The notes under the pieces were generated by a model. It saw only the letters and a program-made list of their open reading frames with translations, searched no databases and was not told the origin of the DNA. Positions 9,801-20,595 of a stretch of 64,000 nucleotides of DNA are shown here, piece after piece; the first letter of the stretch is position 1; each line of letters opens with the position of its first letter. Location: positions 4,354,800 to 4,418,799 of the forward strand of contig CP126122.1 in assembly GCA_030123565.1 (NCBI GenBank), in the 5' to 3' direction. Made by a program: the position numbers and the translations under genes. Source of the DNA: Nitrospira sp. (lineage in GTDB: Bacteria; Nitrospirota; Nitrospiria; Nitrospirales; Nitrospiraceae).

Positions 9801-10811
9801 GCTCCAGAGGAACCAACCGCCCAGTGCGCCGGTGGCGGCGACGGTGCAGGTTTCCCAGACCAGCCACCAGGAGAAGGGTTTGAATCGTTTGAGGGCGACC
9901 GTGCTGAAGAGCCAGCTGCCCGTATGGAGCAGCGCACCTCCGAGAACGGCATGGCGGAGGGTGAATTGCTCCAACGTGCCGCCCCCGTTGCGGAACCAGG
10001 CCCAGGTCGTGGTGAGGCAGGCCGTCGCCGTCACCAGGGGGCCCAAGCAGGCGACGAGAAACCAACGTTGGCTTTCCAGGTATTGCCACCAGGTATTGCG
10101 GCGATAGTCACGGAGCGTCGGCCGGCAGAGGTGCAGGTAAATCAGCGCCATGACGGCGAGTCCGAGTCCGACCGTCAGGAGGGAGGGGATTGCGGAATCG
10201 GGCAATCGGGCCTGGGGGCTGTTCAGCTGGGTCAGGGCGATGAACCAGCGGGGGATGAGCAGGGGAAGCATGAGGAGCGGCAGCAGCACCATCCAATTCA
10301 AGTGCAGGTTGCGCAGATAGATGCCGAGGAGCGTCCAGGAATCGGCGGAGAGGAATCCCAGGTGGGGGCTTAAGTAGTTGCTGTAGTTACGCAGCCATTG
10401 GACCGGATGCGCTGCCTCGGTGGCGTCCGGTTTCGAGGTGCTCCGGAGGTCGTCGATGACGCCGGCCGGCCCCCGCGGATGGCGATGGATCCAGGCCGTG
10501 AGCCAACTGCCGATATAGCCGCCGCCCGAGACCGTGGAGAGATAGTCGAACTTGTCCAAGAGCTGCAGTCTCGCGAGTGACTGCAAGATGCCCAGGCCGA
10601 ACGTGGCGCTCCGGATGCCGCCGCCCGAGAAGCAGAGTCCGGCGCGTTTGGGATGGCAGGCATGGATGTGTCGGAAGAGCGCCGTCATCCGCACGTCGTC
10701 TTGTGCCCCGACGGGATGGTCCTTCGAAAGGGGACCATGGAGCAGCTCGGTTTCTTCTTCCAGGATCGCCGCGAGGGAAAGGGGATTGTCCTGTTGCGCA
10801 GGGGGTTTCAT
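6834..10811 (-). CDS. Large membrane patatin-like phospholipase with C-terminal GNAT domain
   Basis: 1325 residues. The N-terminus has patatin elements: oxyanion-hole GGGIRSATFG (residues 63-72) and nucleophile motif STVSGGGYIG (Ser95). About ten hydrophobic segments (roughly residues 170-560) then interrupt the domain before its catalytic Asp appears near residue 846 in YLSDGGHFENLGLYE. The last 100 or so residues read as a GNAT acetyltransferase: VRPAYRGLGLGHRLFGTAITELL resembles the acetyl-CoA loop, and FYEQLGF the final strand. Start: GGAG lies 7 bases before the ATG. Patatin lipases cleave acyl chains from phospholipids and are typically cytosolic; here the active site seems built around a membrane anchor. 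Substrate and the meaning of the fused acetyltransferase are unknown. Confidence 0.8.
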   Translation of the reverse strand: MKPPAQQDNPLSLAAILEEETELLHGPLSKDHPVGAQDDVRMTALFRHIHACHPKRAGLCFSGGGIRSATFGLGILQSLARLQLLDKFDYLSTVSGGGYIGSWLTAWIHRHPRGPAGVIDDLRSTSKPDATEAAHPVQWLRNYSNYLSPHLGFLSADSWTLLGIYLRNLHLNWMVLLPLLMLPLLIPRWFIALTQLNSPQARLPDSAIPSLLTVGLGLAVMALIYLHLCRPTLRDYRRNTWWQYLESQRWFLVACLGPLVTATACLTTTWAWFRNGGGTLEQFTLRHAVLGGALLHTGSWLFSTVALKRFKPFSWWLVWETCTVAATGALGGWFLWSVLVKTPDRIMVANFAEWFACFAVPGVLVMFLLTATVFIGLASRFTEEQDREWWGRTGSWVLIVIVVWSALSAVVVFGPGLIHWMTPKVAASLGGLSGLMTLVLGFGSKTTAQPQEERSQLTIVADMAVKAAAPLFMLCVLIALTLGSSWQLDVFAHQFGVHLSDLAHPKPVGEQIPPDPWGHGQVLHHTPLRILLYFTLMVAGLGFFMARLININRFSLHAMYRNRLIRAYLGASRTQAERERTFNPFTGFDNLDNPAMSDVRFDDLRLARRLYTREFSADTRAQLKSFHDLSDPPPVQLQTMLYRLTQELSALLQRGTLSQAAAELRVGPACDAKMTALHEWTKGTAAGREAATWFVKLFLNRLYDQAPRPLHLINIALNLVKGDNLAWQQRKAQSFTVSALHSGSWNLGYRRSEDYAANRYLNQPISLGTALAISGAAASPNMGYHSSSAVTFLLALFNIRLGWWLGNPGPAGADTYRKASPDVSVDPLLAEAFGLTDARHPYVYLSDGGHFENLGLYEMVLRRCHCILVVDAGCDPKATFEDLGNAIRKIRIDLGIDIEINLDQLRRKPGETTSGRHHAIGLIRYDKVDANATAGTLLYLKPSLTGNEPSDVQDYAARHPAFPHEPTSDQFFDEAQFESYRRLGEHVAQQILRPALQRSGQDFSTLCHALRSYWVTTPPGMQESFLGETNDLKDLERLLRDDPDLLRYDLEIYPELRSLFGIDPAGTGLNPRAALHTCNLQIQLMEQVYLAVNLEEFHGHALNRGWMNLFRRWTSSATFRLFWPTLCGMYSRQFVQFADQHLNLSLDNVVALEPMGLTSDLAALFRDLSIEWASEPGYARNFMRALEQPLPLEEPSTDKARPRLAAWQMRLPALSSPNGPSGPGEILAVVAATRLSVEGHRLALHGWVRPAYRGLGLGHRLFGTAITELLDAYPGHNVTVDLGPDNPAWTGTSIRNVGWLRFYEQLGFTRDRSDPNRFQMTRLLS

Positions 10812-11072
10812 CGTCGCTCCAAGAGGACTATGTTCCGGTTGACGACGCTCTCCTTGGCGGTCTGAGAACGTTGTCGCTTCTTGCTCGACCGGCCGGATGG
10901 TCGCACCTATCGGTATGAAAGCAAATCGCGCGCCTCACCCACGGTTGGAAGGTTCGCGAACCGGTGAATCCAGAACGTTTCGGCGGCAGGAATAGGAACT
11001 GCCCGGCTTATCGAATCGGATACAGCATGTATCTGAAACGATACCGAAGGATTGTACTTCGCAAGGTACCGT

Positions 11073-11095
11073 CGGCGGATTTTTTCAGCATCCTA
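11073..11095 (-). repeat. Stop-codon-abutting repeat TAGGATGCTGARAAA, copy 2
   Basis: On the minus strand, TAGGATGCTGAAAAAATCCG begins with the TAG stop codon of the YqhA-type gene. It is the same element as 6811-6833. Here the repeat supplies the stop codon itself. Confidence 0.55.
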
Positions 11096-11659
11096 CGAAT
11101 GTTTCCGGTCCCGTTGCATCATCTTGTCGGTATAGGCCAACAGGATCGCGGAGCCAAGGAACGTCATGTGGATGAAAATCTTCCACTTGATGTGTTCGGG
11201 GTTTTCATTGGCCACGTCCACGAAGGCTTTGAGGAGGTGAATGCTGGAGATTCCGATCAGTGAGGCGGCCAGTTTGATCTTGATGGTGCCGGGGTCCACG
11301 TGTGTGAGCCAATCCGGGCGGTCGGGGTGGGTCTCGAGATCGAGCTTGCTCACGAAGGTGGCATAGCCGCCGATGATGACCATGGTCAAGAGGTTCGCGA
11401 CCATCGTCACGTCGATCAAGCCGAGCACGCCCAACATGAATTTGGTTTCTTCCAATTGATGGAAGTGTCTGGCCATTTCCCAGAGTTCGACGAGGAACTT
11501 AACCGCATAGAGCAGTTCGGCGACGATGAGCCCACCGTAGAGTGGTGCTTGAATCCAGCGGCTGCCGAAGACCAGGAATTCGAAGACCTGCTCGACACGG
11601 CCTGAAGAGGCGCTTGTTGGAAGTGACGGTGCGGAACCGGGCGGAGAAGGATGACTCAC
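11093..11659 (-). CDS. YqhA/UPF0114-family membrane protein
   Basis: 188 residues, GTG start. It has three to four membrane segments (APLYGGLIVAELLYAVKFLV, VTMVANLLTMVIIGGYATFV, IKLAASLIGISSIHLLKAFV, IFIHMTFLGSAILLAYTDK). The strings VFGSRWIQAPLYGGL and KLDLETHPDRPDWLTHVDPGTIKIKLA are typical of the TIGR00645/UPF0114 (YqhA) family of inner-membrane proteins, whose function is not established. An AGGAGG lies about 12 bases before the GTG, longer than ideal. It is not obviously in an operon: 281 bases separate it from the patatin gene downstream. Confidence 0.88.
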   Translation of the reverse strand: MSHPSPPGSAPSLPTSASSGRVEQVFEFLVFGSRWIQAPLYGGLIVAELLYAVKFLVELWEMARHFHQLEETKFMLGVLGLIDVTMVANLLTMVIIGGYATFVSKLDLETHPDRPDWLTHVDPGTIKIKLAASLIGISSIHLLKAFVDVANENPEHIKWKIFIHMTFLGSAILLAYTDKMMQRDRKHS

Positions 11660-11781
11660 GCGTACGCTCGACCTCCTGGTGAGGGCGTATCCTAGTGGGC
11701 GCGGCGCCTTCTGTCAATTGCGCAGTGACAAGATAGGCCTGGTGATCGATTCAGAAGGTGGTGGGGGGAACCTGCGCCGGA

Positions 11782-15282
<3,501 letters not shown>

Positions 15283-15345
15283 TGCATTGAGAAAGGTATC
15301 GTAGCAAGGAACGACGCCGCCCGGCTCGAAGCCGAAAATCCGGTA

Positions 15346-16704
15346 CTATTCATTGGACCAACGTTCTTCCCCCGTCGTGATCTGCCATTCCCATGAACCG
15401 AGGTGCGCAAGGGTCTGGGCATCGTCCAGGGCCTGCTGTTTCTCCCGTACCTCTTGTTGCGCGCGCGTTTGCGCTTCCTCCAGCCTTTTCCGGTCCGAGA
15501 TGTCGAGATGGATGCCGGCTGCTCGTAACGGGGCACCGGTGGCATCGCGTAAGAGCACTCGCCCGCTATCGAAGACCCATTGCCAGGCTCCGGATTTGGT
15601 CCGCAGACGATATTCATTGGAATAGAGGGGAGTCTCTCCACGGAGGTGTGCGGAGACGGCCTCCTTCATGGCTTGTTGATCGTCCGGATGCACCAGCTGA
15701 TCCCACATGCGGATATGCGGATCGAGGTCCGCGAGGTGGTAACCGAGCATGGTCGCCCACTGCTCGTTGAAGGTCACTTGACCGGTTGGAATGTCCCAGT
15801 CCCATGTCCCGACGCCGGCACCCCTGACGATCATCTCGATCCGGTCCGCTTGCGTCTGTACCGTCTGTTCGTGGACCGTCAGGAGTTGTTCCAACTCCGC
15901 CATCCGCGCCTGCATGGGTGCGACAGCGGTCAGGTTTGTTTCGGCAGCGCCGGTATCGGGCAGAGCCGCCGTCGAGGCATTGAGCAGCGGGATCTGATTC
16001 GCATGGGGGGCGAGGGCGATCTGTGCGCAAAGCGCCAGGGGTTTGAAGAGTTGGGCGGTGCTCTCGGGAACGGCATCCTTGCTGAACAGGATGATCGAGA
16101 ACAGTTCTCCGTCCGGCAGCGGCGCCCCGAATCCAAGAACCGAACGGACTCCGTACCTCCGCACGAACTCCTCCTGGACCGGGACGTAGGGGCTTCCTTC
16201 TGCCTGGAGGATGTGAAACACGTTGAACGTATGTTCCTGCGAGTCAAGGAGCAGGTTTTGTCGGGGCGTCGTGAGATGAGGAAGCGACCAACCTAACTGG
16301 TGAAAGAGTTGGCTGAACATGGGGAGTTGTTCGATGTCGTTGGGACAACTGAATGGAATGACCCGGAACCGGCTGGAGAGAGAGGGGTCGTTCCACCCCG
16401 GAACCGCGCCTGCGCTGGCCAGCAAGGTCAGGCAGGTGAGGGAAGGATCATCGGGCGTTTCCCCCAATCGCTCGATTGCCAATGACTGCAGATCCGGTGT
16501 GAGGCGATGGTAGGGGACGGTTTTGAAGAGTCGGACCAGGACGCAGGCCGGTTCGCCGGATCTGGGCATCGTGAAGGAGAAATAGAGATAGCGAACGAGG
16601 CGCTCGGCGACTTCTTCAAGGCTCTTGGCGCCGGCGCCGAGCCGGCGCAGGGCCGCGCCGCAGGCGGTCATATCCCTGAGATGGAACGATCGAAGTTGGT
16701 ACAT
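15346..16704 (-). CDS. Sensor half of amber-split hybrid kinase (GAF-like plus PAS)
   Basis: 452 residues ending at TAG in the middle of a PAS domain: the protein reads ...TGEERWSNE-stop, and the same frame continues YRIFGFEPGGVVPCYDTF, an ordinary PAS_3 continuation. The N-terminal 230 residues resemble a GAF-type sensor (GVRSVLGFGAPLPDGELFSIILFSKD). A coiled coil and a complete PAS/PAC follow (GAGVGTWDWDIPTGQVTFNE, then MLGYHLADLDPHIRMWDQLVHPDD). The missing codon is most simply CAG (Gln) changed to TAG. If translation stops there, the cell makes a soluble sensor fragment without kinase domains. It lies about 100 bases downstream of the NarL-like regulator, so probably co-transcribed with it. 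Confidence 0.75.
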   Translation of the reverse strand: MYQLRSFHLRDMTACGAALRRLGAGAKSLEEVAERLVRYLYFSFTMPRSGEPACVLVRLFKTVPYHRLTPDLQSLAIERLGETPDDPSLTCLTLLASAGAVPGWNDPSLSSRFRVIPFSCPNDIEQLPMFSQLFHQLGWSLPHLTTPRQNLLLDSQEHTFNVFHILQAEGSPYVPVQEEFVRRYGVRSVLGFGAPLPDGELFSIILFSKDAVPESTAQLFKPLALCAQIALAPHANQIPLLNASTAALPDTGAAETNLTAVAPMQARMAELEQLLTVHEQTVQTQADRIEMIVRGAGVGTWDWDIPTGQVTFNEQWATMLGYHLADLDPHIRMWDQLVHPDDQQAMKEAVSAHLRGETPLYSNEYRLRTKSGAWQWVFDSGRVLLRDATGAPLRAAGIHLDISDRKRLEEAQTRAQQEVREKQQALDDAQTLAHLGSWEWQITTGEERWSNE

Positions 16705-16811
16705 CGCGCAGACTCGTCCGGCGGAGGCGGAACAAGCCGGTCGGATACTCTGTCGGCGCGGGGTTGGAGGAACTTGAGCGGAACACTGCGGTGCCCGCGG
16801 TGAGGCCGCCC

Positions 16812-17732
16812 TCAGGACACATGTTTCAGATAGAAGGCCGCGGCTTGGGACCTCCTGGTGAGATGGAGTTTGGTATAGACATTGGCCAGATAATTTTTAA
16901 TCGTCTTGTCGCTCAACCCGAGTTCGGCGGCGATTTCCTTGTTGGTCTTTCCCTGCGCGATGAGCGGGAGCAGCCGTTGTTCCTGGGGGGACAACAGGTG
17001 CAGACCCCGCTCCGGTTCTCGATCAGCAAGTTTCCGGAGGTAGGCAAAGGTGTGGCGGGTCACGGAAGGATCGAGGTATGACTGCCCCTTGGTAATGGTG
17101 CGTAGGGCGTGCAGGAGGGTGTCGGCGCCGGCCTCCTGCAGGACATACCCATGAGCGCCGGTCGCGACGGCGGACAACAAGATCGTGTCATTCAGGTTGT
17201 CGGCAAGAAACAACAGGCGGGTCGCCGGAAGATTCGCGAGGATGTCTTTGGCCGTTTCGATGCCCTTCCCGTCCTGTACCCGTAGGTCGAGAATGACGAT
17301 GTCCGGTCTGAGTTGAAGGATGAGGGGCAGCGCCTCCATCCGCGAGGTCGCCTCTCCGACGACGGTGAAGTCTGCGACGGACTCCAGGAGTGTCCGTATG
17401 CCCACCCTCACGAGTTCCTGCGGGTTGACGATGAACACATGTGGCGTCTTGCTCTGTGGCATAGTCATGATCGGTTTCCAAATAAATGTGGATGGGTGAC
17501 GATTGTTGCCTGTCTGCCTGTCTGCATCGACTGAGTCGGGAACTTTCGTAACGTTCGCACCGGAGACGGTCGATGTCTCGCTGCTCGAATGCGGGGATAC
17601 GACCAGGCTTGCCGGACCTCCGGCCGCCGGCGGTTCTTGTGGATCGCCCGCTGCGGATCGGCCATCCACAAGCCGACCCGCCTGGGCGCAACGCCATTCG
17701 ATACGCGTGGTGAGGTTTTTTTTGTTGCGCAT
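16812..17732 (-). CDS. NarL/LuxR-type response regulator with degenerate receiver
   Basis: 306 residues from the ATG at 17732. A Shine-Dalgarno (AGGAG) overlaps the stop codon of the ketosynthase gene 10 bases upstream, arguing for coupled translation. An internal ATG at 17468 would give a conventional 218-residue regulator; the extra 88 residues are Ser/Pro/Ala-rich and domain-free. The receiver keeps the phospho-acceptor (VILDLRV, Asp149), but the acidic pair is replaced by Asn-Pro (FIVNPQELVRVG) and the conserved Lys by Gln (GYVLQEAG). The C-terminal HTH is canonical (LSPQEQRLLPLIAQGKTNKEIAAELGLSDKTIKNYLANVYTKL). Probably phosphorylation-independent or atypically switched. Confidence 0.85.
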   Translation of the reverse strand: MRNKKNLTTRIEWRCAQAGRLVDGRSAAGDPQEPPAAGGPASLVVSPHSSSETSTVSGANVTKVPDSVDADRQTGNNRHPSTFIWKPIMTMPQSKTPHVFIVNPQELVRVGIRTLLESVADFTVVGEATSRMEALPLILQLRPDIVILDLRVQDGKGIETAKDILANLPATRLLFLADNLNDTILLSAVATGAHGYVLQEAGADTLLHALRTITKGQSYLDPSVTRHTFAYLRKLADREPERGLHLLSPQEQRLLPLIAQGKTNKEIAAELGLSDKTIKNYLANVYTKLHLTRRSQAAAFYLKHVS

Positions 17733-17742
17733 AACGTCGCTC

Positions 17743-19068
17743 CTATGAGACTCCCGCCAGATGGGTCATGCCGAGTCCTTGCGTCGCGGCAAGCGGCGCG
17801 GTGGCCGCGAGGCCGACATCCACGCGCGACAGGGCCAGCACGATGTTCTTCCCGCCGAAACCGAAACTGTTGATCAGGGCCCGGTCGAGGTGGGTCGAGC
17901 GTCCCTGCCCGGAGACATAGTCGAGATCGCAGGTCGGATCCGGTGTCGTCAGGTTCAAGGTGGGCGGAATAAATTGATGCTCCATCGCCTTCGCGGTCCC
18001 GATGACCTGGAAGGCTCCGCTGGCGGCGAACGCATGGCCGAGCGCCGCCTTGAACGAACTGACCGGGACCCGGTAGGCGTGGGCCCCCAGGACCTGTTTC
18101 ACGGTCTGTGTTTCGAGCGCGTCCAAATCTATGGTGCCGAGCCCGCAGGCATTGACGTAGTCCACCTCTTCAGGAAACCAGTGGGCCGTCGACAGGGCCA
18201 GTCGTGCCGCACGTTGTTGCTCCTGTCCGGTGGCGGCCGGCTTCACCATCGAGTGGGCGTCGCAGGTGAAGCCCCACCCTTCCAGTTCGGCATACATCTT
18301 GGCGCCGCGGGCGCGGGCATGGTCGTAGTCTTCCAGCACGAAGCAACCGGCGCCTTCGCCCAGCACCATGCCGCATCTGGTCTTGTCGAAGGGACGGGGA
18401 AGATCGCGAATCGCCCCCCGTTCATCCGGCGCCAGCGCACGGCCTGCGTCCATCGCGGCATAGACGCTCGGGTGGAGGGGCGCTTCCGTGCCGCCCGCCA
18501 CGACGAGATGGGACTGGCCGGATTTGATCCATTCGTAGGCCCGTCCGATCGCATTGGCCGTGGAGGAGCACCCGATCGAATAGGTTTCGCAGGGGCCGTG
18601 CAGCCCCAACACGATGGCCACCTCCGACGAGATGGCGTTGGGAAAGGTCATGCCCATCGTAAAGGGGTTGACCCGTTCGTAGGCGGTGCGTCTCGCCGCG
18701 TCATGGAATTCGAAGGCTTCCTTCATCCCTCCGATCGAGGTGCCGATGCTGATGCCGATGGAGGCGCGATCTTGCCGCTCCAGATCGACGCCGGAATCGC
18801 GGGCGGCCATCATGGCGGAGGCCACGGCGAACTGGGTCGCACGTCCCATGCGACGCGCCTGCTTGCAATGCAGAAAATCTTCAGGGTCGAAATCCCGCAC
18901 CTCCGCCGCGAGGCAGGCATGGAACGGTGAGGTATCGAAGGAGGTGACCGGCTTGACGGCGCTCTCACCTCGGCTCAATAGATGCCAAAACAGATCTACG
19001 TTACAACCGAGCGGGGAGACGACTCCCATTCCGGTGATGACGACTCGACGCGACATGGGTGGTTTCAT
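17743..19068 (-). CDS. Beta-ketoacyl-ACP synthase (FabF-like), His-to-Cys variant
   Basis: 441 residues. The start at 19068 is set by AGGAGG 5 bases before the ATG; a longer in-frame reading from 19113 lacks this. It is a thiolase-fold KAS I/II enzyme: VVITGMGVVSPLG at the N-terminus, nucleophile Cys167 in YSIGCSSTANAIG, Lys340 and His345 in SSFKAALGHAFAASG, and NSFGFGGKN at the C-terminus. The first catalytic His, normally in VNAHGTST, is replaced: the sequence is YVNACGLGT, with Cys308. The Cys-His-His triad therefore reads Cys-Cys-His. No acyl carrier protein, ketoreductase or malonyltransferase is adjacent, so it is unlikely to be the housekeeping FabF. Product unknown; a small acyl-derived metabolite is plausible. 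Confidence 0.88.
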   Translation of the reverse strand: MKPPMSRRVVITGMGVVSPLGCNVDLFWHLLSRGESAVKPVTSFDTSPFHACLAAEVRDFDPEDFLHCKQARRMGRATQFAVASAMMAARDSGVDLERQDRASIGISIGTSIGGMKEAFEFHDAARRTAYERVNPFTMGMTFPNAISSEVAIVLGLHGPCETYSIGCSSTANAIGRAYEWIKSGQSHLVVAGGTEAPLHPSVYAAMDAGRALAPDERGAIRDLPRPFDKTRCGMVLGEGAGCFVLEDYDHARARGAKMYAELEGWGFTCDAHSMVKPAATGQEQQRAARLALSTAHWFPEEVDYVNACGLGTIDLDALETQTVKQVLGAHAYRVPVSSFKAALGHAFAASGAFQVIGTAKAMEHQFIPPTLNLTTPDPTCDLDYVSGQGRSTHLDRALINSFGFGGKNIVLALSRVDVGLAATAPLAATQGLGMTHLAGVS

Positions 19069-19109
19069 GGTGTCCTCCTGTGTGTTCAAGAGAGGAAAAG
19101 TGTGTGTCG

Positions 19110-20381
19110 TCAATGAGCATGCCAGACATGCATGTGTTCGCGATGCGCCTCCGGTAAGGCGGACTCGGGATAGAACGTCGCGTAAAAGTCTTCATCCAGG
19201 TGATGGGTCTGACAGGCCACGATCGATTTGCAGGCATCCGCGTGCGCGGGGAAGCGCCCGTAGGTGTCGAGGACGTAGTCGGTGAAGGCGATGGTCGCGT
19301 CGATGGCGCGGTCGGAATGTTGCGGGACCTGTTGGGCCGTCCCAGGGTTCACCCAAGGCTGTTCGTTCGGCTTCCGATAGGTGCCGTTCGGTCCGAACTT
19401 GCCGGCAACGAGCCTGGTCACGGCTTCCTTCATCGAGGGGACGAACGGCGGTGTGGGGCCTTCCCACACCTGTGGGAGGCCGACCGGATTGGCCCGGAGC
19501 GGCTTGCCCGGCGGGACCACGAAGTGGAATCCCAAGCCGGGATAAATGTGAGGCTCCATGCCCAGGAGGTGACGGCCGCTGCCGACGCTCTGGATGCCGC
19601 CGCCCAGCCCCAAGGCTTGCTGCATCAGCACGAGATGCTCGCAGACGATGCCTTGTTCTTGAATCGCGGTTTCACAAATGGCGGCATCCAGCTCGCGCAG
19701 GCTGAACATCCGCCGCTTGGCCATGTCGTCGTGCAGATGCCCGCCCGCGCTCCTGCGGAACGCATCGAGGCCGCAGGCGGCGTTGCCGTTGTCCGTATCC
19801 ACGATGAAGTAGCCGGTGTCCTCGCTGAACATCGTCAGGAGGAGGTTCAGATACAACAGCGCGATGTTGGTGACGGGCATGAACAGGGTGGTGCCGGGGC
19901 GATTCGTATACCACTGGTTGAACGGCAGCATGAAGGGGACGTCGCGCGGGATTTCCAGCCGGGACGACTGCAGTTGCACGACGTTCAGATCCCAGGGATG
20001 GTCGGGAGCCGCGGCCTCGGCGACGAAAAACACTCCGTCATCGTTGGTGTAAAACAGTTGGGTCGTGTGCGCGGCGCAGGGGCTTGGGACGGTACGGCTG
20101 CCGAAGTTCATCAGGGCGTTGCCCTGGCCTTCGCTTGAGCCGGGACGCCCGACGAATTGCATGTCGCCCAGGTTGCGGCCAGATTTGCCGATTGCCGCAT
20201 AGATGAGATACCGTTCTTCTTCGCGGCTCAGGGGGACCGGTTCATGCCGGCTGGTGTATTGAAGCGGGCCGCCGGGCAGGGTCATGCCGAGGCCGAATCG
20301 TCTGGTCTTGCGTTGCTGCAGGAGGTCAAGCAGGGTGAAGGTGGCTTCCATCGTTGCAGGCTGTGCGGCAAGCTGCTTCAT
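19110..20381 (-). CDS. Nitroreductase-like protein of unknown function
   Basis: 423 residues. The N-terminus looks like an FMN-dependent nitroreductase: LLDLLQQRKTRRFG (the usual flavin-phosphate Arg motif), then PLSREEERYLIYAAIG. Further on, CEHLVLMQQALGLGGGIQSVG matches the family's second conserved helix and glycine turn. The middle (about residues 80-230) and the C-terminal 150 residues, ending DTYGRFPAHADACKSIVACQ and HHLDEDFYATFYP, are outside the basic fold and I do not recognise them. GGAGG precedes the ATG by 5 bases. It is followed 41 bases later by the ketosynthase start, so the two probably act together. Redox modification of an acyl product is an inference only. Confidence 0.6.
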   Translation of the reverse strand: MKQLAAQPATMEATFTLLDLLQQRKTRRFGLGMTLPGGPLQYTSRHEPVPLSREEERYLIYAAIGKSGRNLGDMQFVGRPGSSEGQGNALMNFGSRTVPSPCAAHTTQLFYTNDDGVFFVAEAAAPDHPWDLNVVQLQSSRLEIPRDVPFMLPFNQWYTNRPGTTLFMPVTNIALLYLNLLLTMFSEDTGYFIVDTDNGNAACGLDAFRRSAGGHLHDDMAKRRMFSLRELDAAICETAIQEQGIVCEHLVLMQQALGLGGGIQSVGSGRHLLGMEPHIYPGLGFHFVVPPGKPLRANPVGLPQVWEGPTPPFVPSMKEAVTRLVAGKFGPNGTYRKPNEQPWVNPGTAQQVPQHSDRAIDATIAFTDYVLDTYGRFPAHADACKSIVACQTHHLDEDFYATFYPESALPEAHREHMHVWHAH

Positions 20382-20450
20382 AGGATCCTCCGTCCCGGGG
20401 TGTGTAGGCCCGACAGGCCGACCCGGGTTTCTGAATGGCTATGGTTTCGG

Positions 20451-20473
20451 CACGTCACGCGAAGCATGACGTG
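20451..20473. promoter_or_regulatory. Inverted repeat CACGTCA-N9-TGACGTG upstream of nitroreductase-like gene
   Basis: A perfect 7-bp inverted repeat centred about 80 bases upstream of the nitroreductase-like start. Its size and spacing fit an operator for a dimeric regulator. The adjacent LuxR-type protein is the obvious candidate but this is unproven. Confidence 0.45.
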
Positions 20474-20510
20474 GTGTAGGAGACTGTACGAGAGGTGTGC
20501 AGGGGCGTCA

Positions 20511-20528
20511 CCTACCCATCGGGGTAGG
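20511..20528. promoter_or_regulatory. Inverted repeat CCTACCC-ATCG-GGGTAGG
   Basis: A perfect 7-bp inverted repeat with a 4-base loop, 68 bases downstream of the luxR-type stop and 130 bases upstream of the next start. There is no T-run on the minus strand, so a simple intrinsic terminator is less likely than an operator or attenuator hairpin. Confidence 0.4.
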
Positions 20529-20595
20529 CGGCTCTCTCTCCCCGGTCGGTCACTGTATGACGGGGGAGGAGAGCGATTCGGCATGCATCGACGGG

